DNA from: Lepidodermella squamata
Lineage: Eukaryota > Gastrotricha
DNA length: 64,000 nucleotides
Direction of reading: 5' to 3'
Assembly (NCBI GenBank): GCA_047495785.1
Contig: JBLDXI010000011.1
Location: 620,001-684,000, forward strand
This document shows, in pieces, positions 34,601 to 46,897 of the stretch. Position numbers and translations under genes: made by a program. A model generated the notes under the pieces. That model was not told where the DNA came from. It saw only the letters and a list, made by a program, of their open reading frames with translations, and ran no database searches. Each line of letters begins with the position of its first letter. Position 1 is the stretch's first letter.

Positions 34601-37600
34601 ATGCCCAAAAAGTAGACTTATCATGCCATTTATAGAGTGGTGTTTTTTTCGACTGATATCGACCCGGTGAGTTTTACTGATTTTTTGGGGTTCTACTTTA
34701 ACAAGGAAACTAAGGTGAAAGTCGAGGGAATTTCGTCAGTTTGTAAACTAATCAGATTTCGAGACTTATACTATATATAAAATGCTTGTATTTAGGTATG
34801 GTTGTATTAGAGGAAGTTTGGGTACCCGAACAAAAACAAAGTTATCAAATGCGACTTTTCTCGTATTTTTTTACAGGATTCCTGAGTAGGGTTTTTTAGG
34901 ATTTGATTTGAAATTAGCGTAACAAGTCGAGAAAGTGCAAGTATCGTAAAGTGCTAGAAATATTGTAAAATGATTCAATTAATTGATTAATTTATTTATT
35001 TAAAATGTGCCTCTGCTGTGGGGGTAGAACCATCCACCATTGATACACTCGCTCAGCAACTCATCCGCGACGCCACCAGCGATCACATGAATGATGCTGG
35101 TTTTATTGGTTTATAAATAACTTGCACTGTGGACTTGGTTGTTTTTGCATTAACGAAGATTTGTTTTCTTATAATAACAGATACTGCAGGCGTATGGAGG
35201 TACCTCTCGATAAAAATCTCCGAGAATGTCATAAAATATGAGGGGACCAAAAATCAGATGGAAGACGTGTTCTCGGTTTATGTCTCCATCACGGATGTTT
35301 TTGGAAAGGATCTAACTGGTAAGTCAAATTACTAATTTTTGAATATGATTGCAAATCTTGTAATGAATTGATTATATAAAACTTGACTTCTTGCGGGAAA
35401 ATATCAAGACAATTATTGAATGGTTTACCAATTGATTTAAGCATATTATATCGTGATATAGAAAAATCTATTCAAACGTGGCATATTTCGACGCCATTCG
35501 ACCGGCTGGAAAATAAAGCCGTTACAATTGGACCGCTGCAAGAGGGCGATCGAATCGCCTGTCTGTCGGTGACGCAAATCGACGCAGCTCCTAAACAACC
35601 TCCACACGCGATAGGTGATAATCTTCGACGTTACGAACGCAGTCGCCGGTTTTGCCGCTACAACGGCCAGTACGACACGAATGAAAACCTGCTAACCCTT
35701 CCTCCTCACGAGTTTAAAAATGGTGACAAGTGGCCGATAGACGGCCTCATCGGCTTTTGGCGATTGAAATTTGGAGGCCATTATCTGGATGACGCTTACC
35801 AAGGCATCGCGCCTAGCAAGATGGCAGATGAAAATCGAATTCTTGCAGTGTATTCATTTCATGGTGAAGACTTTCTAACAATTGCCCATAATGAAGAATT
35901 TGAGAAATTTATGACATCGCGGCGAATTCAAACAAGCTTTACATACCCGGCGGCTGTCGAGTACGATTTGAGCGGAATCAAAGGCGGCATGGTGACAGAA
36001 AACAAACTAACTTTGCTATTCCGCTTCACTATCGGGTACTACGATGATGGCTGCTTCGTCTATTTGCACGCTAAGATATCGTGAGTCACTTCATTTTTCG
36101 CTTGATAAAATAAATTTAGCATAGAACATAATATTAGGGCACACCCATTCTGGTCAGGGGCCATATTAAAATATGCGCAAACTCTTGTTTGCCTCCCTTT
36201 TTTAATACCATTTTAATACGGTTTTAGCCTGTCTTCGCTGTCCTTAATTTTTAGTTAGAATAAATTTAGTTAGAATAGGGTACGATAGAATAATTGGTGA
36301 CGAAACCAAGTTTGCATTTTAAAGGATCTGAGGTTGGATTAAAAAGTCTTTGGCGCTTAAATAATTGAATAATTTAATTTATTTATTACTAACAGTTTAT
36401 TTCCGACGTTTCGATTTCTAACAGAAATAAACTGTTAGCGCTAAATTTCATCAACCGTTTGTATTCCAAAAAACTGGTTATCAAATATTTATTGCTCGAA
36501 AACATTAAATAATTGAAAAATAAGTGGAAGCGAGCGAAGCAATTCTCCCCTGAAAATACGAAAACGAGCTGTTTTTTTAATGGGAAGAAGGATTCTAGAT
36601 CCATAGCAATTGGCTTTAATTAGAGTGGGAATCGTTTGCTTCAGGGATTAGATCCCAGGGAATCCAGGTGACGAAAGTGGCGAATTTTTAACCACAAAAA
36701 TGCCTGAACCTGACCGTCCTAACAAAGTCTTGAAAGTGTACGCAGGTTAAATATACCCCTATCCCTATTCTCAACGGTTTTAATAAGGAACATTTTTTGT
36801 GTCGACCACTGAGCGTGGTCCAGTGGTGAAAAATCAGAAGCCTGCTTGCACAGCTTTCTTAAGGAACATCTTTTTGAAAAAAGCTCTTAGGGAATAATCA
36901 GACCACGCCTGCTCTTTTATTTGCCGAAAACCGCATCATTTGCGGCTGAAAAGGTTTTTCAAAAAAGCGAGGCAAACAAGTTTGCCACCATTTTGGTTAT
37001 CAGTTTTCAGTTTTCAGACTTTAGCGATCCATCTGTGCAATTATCCAAGTATAATAATGTAAAAATGTTTGTCATTTTAGGGCATGCTTTGGAATGAAAG
37101 GAACACAATTTTCCATTTGGGTCCCCAACGTGTATTATATTGTGTTCGATATGGCTGGATCTACCACTGGCGCTTTTCACGCGGCCTTCGTATCCAGCGG
37201 TACTAAGTCGTACCTAATCGTTGTTAATGTTGTTAATTATAAGGTGTATTCACGGCGGATCGTCAAAAGTTTATTCGACTTTCGGGATTTGAAAAGGATG
37301 GAGCTGCTTTATAAATCTGGAAAAGAGGTCTCTATTGGTGGCATTAAGTGTGTTTTCCTGCACCGTAACGTGCTCAACGCTGATCAGTTGGAGAATCTTG
37401 CTAATGAGTGCGACGGTCCTACTCCGTATAACTGGACGCAAATAATTAAAGAACAGAATTTAGCAGATGAGCTTGAAACAGACGCCAGAAATGATCAGCC
37501 CACTACAATGCCTACATCGACAACATCAACAGCTTCAACGCCAGTAGCAGCAACGAAAATCACCAAAAAACCAAGACGCCGAACGACGACGCCGTTCCCA

Positions 37601-37804
37601 GAAATTGTCACGTCATCGACTCAAAATCCGTACATTGATGTCACGGGTAGCGATGGGTTTTTCGGGCGAGATAAGCGCGGCGATGGCAACGAAACCACTT
37701 CACCTGTACCTTGGGAATACGCCCGGAAAAAGCCGAAAAATGCCGCGCTTCACCGAGCTGTACCGCTTATCCCCATTTGCTTTTTCGTGCTCGTCAGTTT
37801 TTAG
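31684..37804 (+). CDS. LamG-like surface protein 3, probably GPI-anchored
   Basis: Predicted 859 aa from exons 31684-32074, 32571-33278, 35181-35318, 35462-36080 and 37081-37804; all phases agree. A signal peptide (MLSLSRFLLLSCVSCCACA) is followed by LamG-like units with ILGTWPF, MFYFSLG, KWLWCGFALG and a closing ACLSML...QCDCW signature, a second unit closing at IACLSV, and a third opening LIGFWRLKFGG. A Thr-rich stalk (TTMPTSTTSTASTP) and DKRGDG precede a hydrophobic end (VPLIPICFFVLVSF) without cytoplasmic tail, as for GPI anchoring. The acceptor before exon 4 (ATATAG at 35461) is weak and was chosen because it alone keeps the frame. Intron 2 (1.9 kb) contains a MULE-like element. Paralogue of the genes at 19738 and 23962. 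Confidence 0.78.
33626..34580. mobile_element. non-autonomous Mutator-like element with 10-bp target duplication
   Basis: A 955-bp element is flanked by perfect 10-bp repeats TTTCTGTCTC (33616-33625 and 34581-34590). Its ends are inverted copies: GGTAAAATAAAATCTGCCGC at left, and the complement GAGGTAAAATCTGTCGCCC near the right end, continuing into AAAAGGTAAAAGT. Subterminal repeats of the type GCGCCCTCGTTTTAAAT occur at both ends. No transposase ORF. The 9-11 bp duplication suggests the Mutator superfamily. It lies inside intron 2 of LamG-like gene 3. Confidence 0.8.
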
Positions 37805-37879
37805 TTGTTTCAAAGCTGAATAAATCCGGTTTTGTTGTTCACATTTTATTGTAATTTTTTTTTCAATTCTTCACGGAGA

Positions 37880-40800
37880 TCACCAAAACACAACTAAATA
37901 TGCGTATAAATTGGCGGAAATGAAGAAATCCAGCGAGAGAAGAAAGGCGGATAGGTCCATCGCTCGAACTGGTGATATGACGGGCAACAAAAACGAAATC
38001 GTCGCTGGAACTTCTGCCAGCTCATTTTCAAATGTCCAAGCCAGAACAGCCATGTCGTACATAGTTATCAACGCAGTCAAGCCAGTTAGCAGCAAAATGT
38101 ACTGAGACATAAGAATGAACTCTGAAGTTCTCGGAACCCCAGCCAGCACATCAGACTGCGCGACAATCAGGGACAGAAGGGCTGTAGCGCAGAACAAAGC
38201 TCGATCTGGGACATCGGGCTTCATAATAAAGGAACCAAATACCAAAGTTAGGACAACGTAGCACGGCGTGATTAGATTGATTAGGTAGTAAATCGGGTTT
38301 CGGTTGAAGCGTAGCTTGATCGCTGCGTAGCTCGACGGGCCGTTTCGTTGCGTAATCGACCGCATAACTCCGTATTCAGTCGCGATTCCAACACAGCTCC
38401 AAACATCGTTGTTCAAACTTTCTCGCCCGGATAGGAAAACACCGGAGATAGAAACGTAATCAGGCGGTTGCTCACTTATGAAAGTGAAGTCGCAGTCTTG
38501 GTAGTCGAACGGGAATTTTCTTAGGTCCAAGATACAATCAGTCGGGAAGATTCCTAATCTCGTCCAATGAAAGTACAAAGTTCGATTCGGCCGCGTTGGG
38601 AAGTAGACAATTTCAGTCTTTTCCCCGAAACTCAGCCTAGTTAGGAATAGGTTCTCGGAACTATTCGCCGAGAGCAGTTCAGGCCGCCAAGCTTTCGACC
38701 CATCAGCCGTGAAAATTCGCTCTTCAATCTCAGACTTCGGAGCTGTGTAGTTGGACCCGCAGCTTTTCACCAGCCATTGAACACGAAGTGAAGCAATTAC
38801 GGACAACTGCTGCTTCATGACATCAATTTCGATGAGTCGTTCGATTTTGAATGTCAGGTAGATTTTTGTATTCCGATCCGGGGCTTTAACATCTGGTTGG
38901 ATGAAATCGCACGGGAGAAGTTGGTTGAAGGTCACTGAAGGGTACATATTCCCGTTTATCATTTCAGGAATCGGGAATCCAGTTTCAGGATTCTTTGCGC
39001 TTGCGTACTCGTTGAACGGATCTTTTGTGGTTTTCGAACTGGAATAATCTGTGGCGATGAAGGATGGGACGAAAGCTGGCTGAGTCGACGTGAGAATAGT
39101 GGAAACCTCATGCAACACTAGGGTAGTATCTGTAATTTGATTAGGCGTTGAACTTCCCTGATCGAGGGGTGTGATTGCTGAGGTTACTGAAACTTGTTCG
39201 GGGCTTGAGCTTTCTCGAACTGATGTCGTGGTTTCTGAGGTTGAATCTAAGAAACTAGCAGTTGGATTAGTTGTAGAAATAGGATCGCCCGGAGACGTTC
39301 GAGTGGATGGCGTAACTTTTGAAGAACTCAGCTTTGTAGTTGCTGTTGTTGTTGTTGAGCTTGAACCTGGAATCGAATCGGATATTTCTGTTGAAAATGC
39401 AGGGCTAGATGTTATTTCAAGCTGGGTTGTTCCAATCGATGAGCTAGTTGGGTTGTTCGAGGTTTCAGTGACTGAGTCAGTGACTGGAGTTGTACTGGAA
39501 TCAGTATTCGAGGTTGTAGTAGTAGTTGTTGTTGTCGTAGTAGATTGAGTCGTAGTTGATGTTGAAGTTGTTGGGCAGGGCGAAGGGCAAGTTATGTTGA
39601 ACATGTAGAATTTACTCAGCAGAAAATCTCCATCTGCGTTGCCTAGAGCTGTGGCGCTTATGTAGACATTGCCGTTAGCCAGCATAGCTCCGAGACCAGG
39701 TACTGCAATGTTGTTGTAACAGGTTCCAGGCGCATTACTTCCACTTTGCGAGATCGATGCCTTGAAATCAAAGTTCGAAATACATAACTACAAATTAGTG
39801 AAAAAAGGCATTTTAAGCTCTGGGCTCCTTGGTCCCTGTGCTTATTGAGCATTGATTTTGCGCCATAGAGCTGTTTCGTAAAGTAATGAATACTTTTCCT
39901 CAATTCGAGAATTAGGTGTTTAACTGGCTCCGAATTTGCTCATTTTAAGAGTTATTTGTCAGTTCTGCAAATGTTGAAAATTATAGAAATTATTGAAATT
40001 TTATGGAAATTTAAAAAATATTTTTCTTTCTCCGGAATTGATGATTCATCACCTAACGCCTAATTTTTTCGATTTTTCCACAGTTCGATGCTTCGTCTCG
40101 ATCGATGATGGAGAGCCCCGATGGATTTCTAACTTCATCTAAAATGCTCAACTACTATATACAGAATATTGAGACCCATTAAGCGATTCCGGCCGGTTCT
40201 ATCTTCACATTCATCTGAAGGGCAACGGCTTAAGCTTACGCACGACCACTCATATGAGTAAAACTGTAAGAAAAGGCGAATTAGTTAACAGCTTTTTGTT
40301 AATTTTCAACGTTTTGACTTCTAAGGCTAATAGAATGGACATAACTAGAATGAAACGAATAGAGAAAGCCTTCGCAACTCATTTTATGCAATTTTTCTAT
40401 ATTTAAATTTAAAATTTAAATTTAAAAATTTAAATTTTCAATACCGTAGAGCGGTACAATTTTGAACAGGGTACAACTTTGAACATTTTTTCAAAAGTAC
40501 AATTTTGAACGAACGTTTGCATTGAAAAAAATGAAAGTGTTCAAAATTGTACTTTCGTGAGTGTGAAGTACAATTTTGAACATTAACGAAATTTTCAATG
40601 CAAACGTTCGTTCAAAATTGTACTTTTGAAAAAATGTTCAAAGTTGTACCCTGTTCAAAATTGTACCGCTCTACGGTATTTAAAAAATTTAAGTACAATT
40701 TTCGAGAAAAATGAAAAAATTGTAAAATCTCTGAATATCATAACACATCGTTCTTGGTTCTAAATTGCTGAGCCTCATCAATGCCTTGTTCAACTCAAAT

Positions 40801-41541
40801 ATCATCGTTCGTATGTAACTTACCGATATTTTATCGCTGACAAGCTGGATAACCATCTTGAAGCTCGTGCTTGTTCCAGTGAACACGTTACTAGCGCCAC
40901 AAGACGCTGAAGAATTGACTGCAGCATTCCCAGGCATGTTCACGCTCGGCGATGAAGCCATACCTCCAGGAGCATAAGTTGCATGGGCCAATGAGCCAGG
41001 CTTAATCCGTTGGAAAAACGCTATCCCCTTCAAAGAGTTGAACCCGATATAACATCCAGATACACTGTTGCCTGAAATTCGAAAAAGAAATAGATACTGA
41101 GTTCGAAAATCGCTACTTACCGAATCCTACTGTAGTAGTAGAGAGGAACAGGCCGAACCAAGCGTTAGTACCTGTTGTATCGTAATTTGCAACTCCGTCA
41201 TATTCAATCCTGAACTCTGATACGCCGGCTGGTATAGCTTGGTTCATACTGAGGGTCCCAGAGCAGTACAAAACTCCACCTAAATTCAACCCGCCACCGA
41301 GGAGATTTGAAGAAGTGAGTTGGTACCCGGAATTCAGGTTCAACCCAACGCCTAGTGACGTAGATAACCCACCAGAGTTAGCCGTAACGCTCGAGTTCCG
41401 AGTATCGAACGACGGCCCGGTTAGATAGGTTGCAACGTAGTTCGGGGGCAATGTCATAAGGTTCAAATTTGGAGCTGGATCGGAAGGCGCCGATGACGTA
41501 GCCGCTATGAAAGCGCAAATCAAGTTCAACCTGGAAATCAT
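37880..41541 (-). CDS. Cys-loop ligand-gated ion channel with long N-terminal domain and mucin-like linker
   Basis: Predicted 849 aa from exons 41541-41121, 41071-40824 and 39760-37880 (phases 1 and 0). Residues 1-280: signal peptide (MISRLNLICAFIAATSS) and a region rich in Gly/Asn/Ser with Cys near CYIGFN and GTCYNN; no family is recognised. Residues about 283-450: Thr/Ser-rich linker (poly-T, TTSNT). Residues about 500-849: a complete Cys-loop receptor, with TRLGIFPTDC and the loop CILDLRKFPFDYQDC (13 residues between Cys, about 630-644), four membrane segments (M1 at about 711), and a very short M3-M4 loop. The residue before M2 is Asp (PDRALF), which fits a cation channel rather than an anion channel (PAR). 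No vicinal Cys pair in loop C, so it is non-alpha-type. The fused N-terminal region is unusual. Confidence 0.82.
40440..40680. mobile_element. 241-bp foldback element (near-perfect palindrome)
   Basis: AATACCGTAGAGCGGTACAA at the left end is exactly complemented by the right end; the outer arms of about 88 bp are identical. The arms are built from repeated units related to GTACAATTTTGAAC, in both orientations, including a short interior part. It can form one long hairpin. It lies in intron 2 of the Cys-loop channel gene, inside AT-rich flanks (TTTAAATTT), so a TA or AT-rich target is plausible. Confidence 0.9.
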
Positions 41542-42328
41542 GTCGTATATACTGAACGGCTTTTATCGTCCTCTAGCATTTTGCTTTATTCGGACAGGGT
41601 AATTAGGAGACAGTTTTATCGATTTTGAGAACAAAATGCGAGCACTTTACGTCACGTGTCGAACTCGTGTTTAGTCTGTTGAGAATAGCAATTAAATGGT
41701 CATTGGAATTTTGTATTACGATGCCTGCTGTCTACTCTCTAATATGGGCGCATCTCAATTAGAAAGTTCGAAACATGAAAAATTGATGATAACTAGATTA
41801 TTTTTAATAGGCCATCCTAGAATTGCTCATCCGGGATCTAGGCTTCAAAATAAAATTCTGTTACTCAAAGCATGAAATTAGGTTGAAACCGCTTTGGGGC
41901 CCTTTCTCACAGCATGATTTTAGAATTGATGATTAATGAACGATGTTAATTTGAATTTCATAGCTTGACCATCGAAGAAATAAGGGCTGACTTTCAAAAA
42001 TGTATGCTTTGTATCAACAACAGGTTGTAACAATAGCATTATTTTTCACTTCATGCAAGTCGGCACTTTGTTTACCAATATTACAGTTTTGAGGTGTACA
42101 TGTGCCATTGTGAATAAACAATTTGACGAACATCGAAAGCTCTCACCACTAAGCAAATAATAGACTCGTTCTTTCAGCAAAGTTGATCGGGCAGTTTTGA
42201 AGCAAAACGCCCTTAATTTCCCTAATTTCTCTACCAAAAATTAAATTTCGGATATTGCTGATCCAAATTTAGAATTTCCTTTATTTGAACCTTCATTTGA
42301 ATTTGAATTTCTTTTTAGAATTTTCGAC

Positions 42329-44909
42329 ATGTTGCGTGTTATTTTGGTCTCTTTAATCTTGGCTCCTTTCGCGAGTTCATCATCGGTAGTCATTGAATCA
42401 GTCGCTGCCCGTGGCTTCTACCTCAGCATGACGTGCCGAGGCTTACGCTCGCCTCAATGCGGCGGCCTCGTTACATTCCGCTCCCTAGGCCACACGGTAC
42501 CAAGAAAGCCACCCAGCTCTATTTTCTTCCAGCAAACTCAAGTCCCGCTCTCTCGCCGAAGAATGCGTCTGGAATCGAAATGGAACAGGGGCAACTTCTT
42601 GAGCCTGATCAGCCAGAACAATTACGGTCAGAATTTCGCTCAAATTCGATGTTGCGACCGAGGCCGTCACAGCGATCCAACTTACTTGCTGGACCAATTT
42701 CGTGAGGTTCAGAATCTAGACGGGACTGTTTCATTTCAAGCTGTGCATGGGAACTCTTACCTATCAATCGACTACCACCATCGAGCTGGGCTGAGCGAAT
42801 ACAACGCAATCGCTTCGTTCAATCAAGGTGCGAAGGAGAAGTTCATTGTTCGCGAGGCGAAGCATTTCATGAGGACTGTTTTTCGACGAACGAAAGGTCA
42901 CGGCCGAGGGAAAACGCTCGACGACGATGAAATGTCGCCTGATGATGTTGAGAGTGATCTTGGAATCGAACAAACTACTGTGGCCATCGTCAAGACTACT
43001 ACAACAAAGAAGGTGAAGGCTACTACACCACCTACTACCACAACAATTTCTACGAATTTCGGCAATCTGTTCGGTCAAGTTAGATCGCCGGCTTACGAGG
43101 CGATTGTTCAGGATTCGGCCTTCAAATTTTACTACACGACATCATTGGCGGATAATGCGACACAATCGCTGATTGTTTGCGAACGGAACAATGCCGTTGT
43201 AGCTTTGATTCCTATCGAATTGAGAGCTCAAAGTTGTCAAGCTTTGATCTCCATTTGTGCTAATGGCCAAGTTGTAGTAAGTCGGTATTTCGGTATTGTG
43301 ATTCATCTATTTTCCAGATTCTAGAAAGCTCTTAAAAGAGAAACCAGATTTGTTTATGTTTTTATTCGAACTTCTTTCAAAATCATTCCCTTTTATTTTA
43401 GGGATTAGGTTTCCCAAATGCACTTTACGAAGGCTTTTTGGAATCGATAAGGAAATTATTCATGACTGTTGTTAGAATTACTGATGACTTTGAATTTGGG
43501 TCTTACTTTTAGCAGAACCAAAATTGCCTGTTGGCGGAGCCAAATTTTGGAATTTTCACTCTGAAGCCACTTTTTGTAGCCTTCATGCTTATCATGATTT
43601 ATCCGCAACATTTGATATGAATAACCATCATTAAATCCGGCGTAAAATTCTGTAAAACACGCATTCTTCACTATAGGATTCATGCATTGCCTCAATTTCG
43701 TAGAAATATTCGAAAAGCGGCCTTTTGCTTACCCTAAAATTAGGTTTCGCAAAATGCCGAATTGATTCCGCTACGAGATAGGTATTCTGTTTGAATTTTT
43801 TTGAAAGCATTTGCTATTCTTCACAATGAATCTTATTTTTCTAGATGATCAATCTGGAAGCCTCAAGGATTCTTAAACGCGTTACACTCGTACTTTCGTC
43901 CTCCTCCGGTCGCATCCGCCATGCTGCTTTCCACAAGCCAACTTCAACCATCTACCTCACAATGGACAGAGATGACCAACTACCTTCCAGTGGCATATTC
44001 GCTGTTTCAATCGAGAACATTCTTCGATCAAGCTCGAATCCTGTTACTCTATCACAGGTCGTGAAACCAATGCAAAGCAGGCTTTTTCATTCAATTGCTA
44101 TCTCAAGTTCTTCTGATCGTTATTCTCGCCTTTTCGCGTCTGATTCGTTTTCGAAGCGAGATTACGCCGTGTTTTCGATCAACCCTGATGGGAAGCTGAG
44201 TTTAGACAGCGATTTGAGGCTGAAATTTCCGGATTTCTCGAAGACTCTCGGGCCAATCTCGCCCGGATACCTAGCCCTTCATCAACTGGCGACTGGGAAA
44301 GGTCTGCTTGCCATATCTGACGAGCATCGATTGGTATTCGCTGAGAAAGCGTCTGCTGGGTCTGGGTTTAATTTCAAGAATGTCGCTGATGTTGATGCAG
44401 GAAAACCTGGTCAAATGTTGTTCGATATCTTCGGCAATCTTCTCTTCCTGCATGGAAATTTTCTCAAGGTAGGCAGCCTTAGATGTTTGCTGAGCAACTT
44501 GCTGGGCATTTGATTCAATTCAAGGAATTATAGTTGATTTGGTTCGCAACATTTTTGAAATTACGAATTTTCCTGAAATTAATCTAAATCATTTTTCAAT
44601 GCTTTAGTAATCAATATTCTTATTTTTTGTTTGCAGATTTGTGCTCCTGGTGAAAACGGTGAATTAGACCTAATTTGGGGATCTAACGATCTTGGCGGAG
44701 TAGCAACATCTCTAACTTTCCACGCTAGCTTGGACGAGCCGATACGAAGTGTCAACTCTGCTCAAGTGTACGTCGGTCTCGAGAGTGGACACGTTTTACT
44801 ACTGCCGGCAATAGGAGATGCCTCAGGTTCGAATGCAAACCAGTGCGAAATCAAAGGTGAGGCGACGACGACTCCTTACGATGTTGTTGATTATGATATT
44901 GCGCTTTGA
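42329..44909 (+). CDS. secreted beta-trefoil-like protein with Thr-rich linker
   Basis: Predicted 614 aa from exons 42329-43276, 43845-44468 and 44637-44909, all phase 0. A signal peptide (MLRVILVSLILAPFASS) leads into a region with RGFYLSMTCRGL, GNFLSLISQNNYGQNFAQI and GTVSFQAVHGNSYLSI; these GxFLS/GxSYLSI turns with a spacing of about 45 residues resemble FGF/fascin-type beta-trefoil repeats. An RRTKGHGRGK basic stretch and a Thr-rich linker (KTTTTKKVKATTPPTTTT) follow. Exons 2 and 3 encode a beta-rich domain with IYLTMDRDD, FAVSIEN, VFSINPDGKL and VYVGLESGHVLLLP, possibly a beta-propeller. AATAAA overlaps just after the stop (44910). The function is unknown. Confidence 0.72.
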
Positions 44910-46897
44910 AATAAAACACGTTCGGTTCTCAATTAAACTTTCTTGCTGCTAATATTCAACTAGAATTTCTATGCTACAGAATCAGAAAATAGCAGCTGGT
45001 CTGTGGATATCTCTTGGTCCACATTGTCTTGACTGAATTTGGGGCTTTTAGATCAATTCTGAGATCAATCGATCTAAAGAAATGAATTTCCCTCATTACT
45101 AACTTCCCCTCAATCGCATCTCGCATTGCTTTCTCAAAGAGCAAGAAGGATTTCGAGACGTTTCGTCATATTGGGCGCAGGATTGAGGACAGCTTCCAGC
45201 CGTTTCTGCCAACAGTCCACTTTCATTGTAGCACATAGTTGTGCCATATCAAACGCTATTACATGAAAATGGGAAGGGTACCCATCGTAAAATTGCGATT
45301 CCCGTAATTCTCGTATGCATCACAAAGGTAAATAGCCACATTTCCCAGTCATTGCAGCACCTCTCGACAGGATGCGCTGCGTTATGTTCTAGTCTTGCGG
45401 GCATTAACAGATAGGCCGCATCGTTTCAGCAGTTGAATAGACACGTAGCGATGGTCGATAGGAAATAGTCGACCATTTCTAGATTACAATTCTCAGCTGA
45501 GATGCATGAAATGGGTTATCGTAGCCTAATCGTTATTGTAGCCCTAACTCTTTTTGTGAAGAGGAATTAGGCTAGGTCGAAATTTGCAGAACGTATCTCG
45601 GTCATTGCTACCCCTTTGAGGCATGGAGACGATACTTTAGTGAGGAGTTCATCTATAGTTCCAGTACATGTGTTCGATCATCGTTTGATTTGTTGTATGT
45701 TAGTCGAATTTAGACTTGTTTACGTCTCTTTCATGTCAATAGTCTATTGTTTTGCTTCTTCATTCGCGTAAAAACAACGCTTTTTACTTACAAGCCAGCC
45801 TAAGCCTGAGCTTCATTCAACAATGTGTTCTCGGCATGGAGTTCTAAGTAAAACGGTCATTAAATTATTTACGGCGTCCATAAAATTCTGTTAGCATCCA
45901 TTATGACTGAGTCAGAAAATATGGGACATGGGCTAGAAATTTAGTCGTTTTTACTATTTGAGAGAGCAACGACAGAGAAGCTCAACATTGAAATTCGAAA
46001 ATGATCAAATAAAGAAGCCGCTGATAATTAATTGTTAGATTCCTTTTATATTTGTTTAAGCTTTTCGTTTTTTTTGAATAAAACAACAAAATCAACTAGT
46101 ACTCATCGCTCTACGAAGTTTTCTCACATTAATTTTGCAATTGAAGACTTCAAATGCATAGACAATGATGCTACAGATCGGTCACCCACGCTCTTCGCAT
46201 TGAAACACTAATTATGAAATTTGTACCGTGGATTGCGATCGGCCATTATAAATCCGGCCGAAAACTTGTCGAACTCCTAAGCCTAAGGCCTACGACTATT
46301 TTCAACTTTTGAATCAAAGATTCAATTTTGTGTGCAAATTTCATAATTAGCGATAACAGGCGGGTGCGTGAGTGTCCGATTCATTACATTATTGTCTATG
46401 GCCAAAAGGATTGGTTTCAAAGCAATTTCGCTGCGGCTTCAGGTGCCTTCAATATTGGCCCGATAAGGCCATGATGATGTTGCAATTGCTAAAATATTAT
46501 TTTATATTTTATAAGTCTTATTCTGCTAAATTTCGGGAAACTGTTTTACTTTGGAATTAACAATTCCATGGCAATTTTGATAATAATTGAAATATAGTGG
46601 TCTTGATTGAAATATAGTGGTGAAATATTTCATACTTCATCCTTTTTGCCCGCTGAGTGGCTTATCTTCAGGTGCACACAGTCCTGATGCGACTTTTTCA
46701 AGTTCACTCAGCTATGAATGGAGGCGCATTGCATTCATTTCTCCATCGAGCATAAAAGCCATTCATCAATCGTGAATGGGAACGTAAGACAACTGACAAA
46801 TTTACACGCCAGTTGACAGGCTTTCAACTCTGGGTCGCTATGGATGAATTTATTAATACATTGCAAATAAATCAATTTCTGTGATTAATCCTGAAAA
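44910..46897. other. intergenic, 2 kb, with one MITE
   Basis: No convincing exon in nearly 2 kb. The only structured item is the inverted-repeat element at 46158-46404. Confidence 0.5.
46158..46404. mobile_element. short inverted-repeat element, CATAGACAAT ends
   Basis: The left end GCATAGACAATGATG...GATCGGTCACCCACGC is complemented by the right end ...GGTGCGTGAGTGTCCGATTCATTACATTATTGTCTATGGC. A second matched pair inside (ACTAATTATGAAATTTG near 46207 and CAAATTTCATAATTAG near 46335) extends the hairpin. Length about 247 bp, no ORF. The termini resemble the CATAGATAA family at 2.8, 26.3 and 56.2-57.5 kb. Confidence 0.7.

Noticed and set aside
39171-39548. Plus-strand Val-rich frame
   Set aside because: It is the complement of the Thr/Ser-rich linker of the channel gene.
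37880-39685. Channel gene starting at the ATG at 39685
   Set aside because: The frame extends upstream to a good acceptor at 39761 and joins two more exons and a signal peptide.
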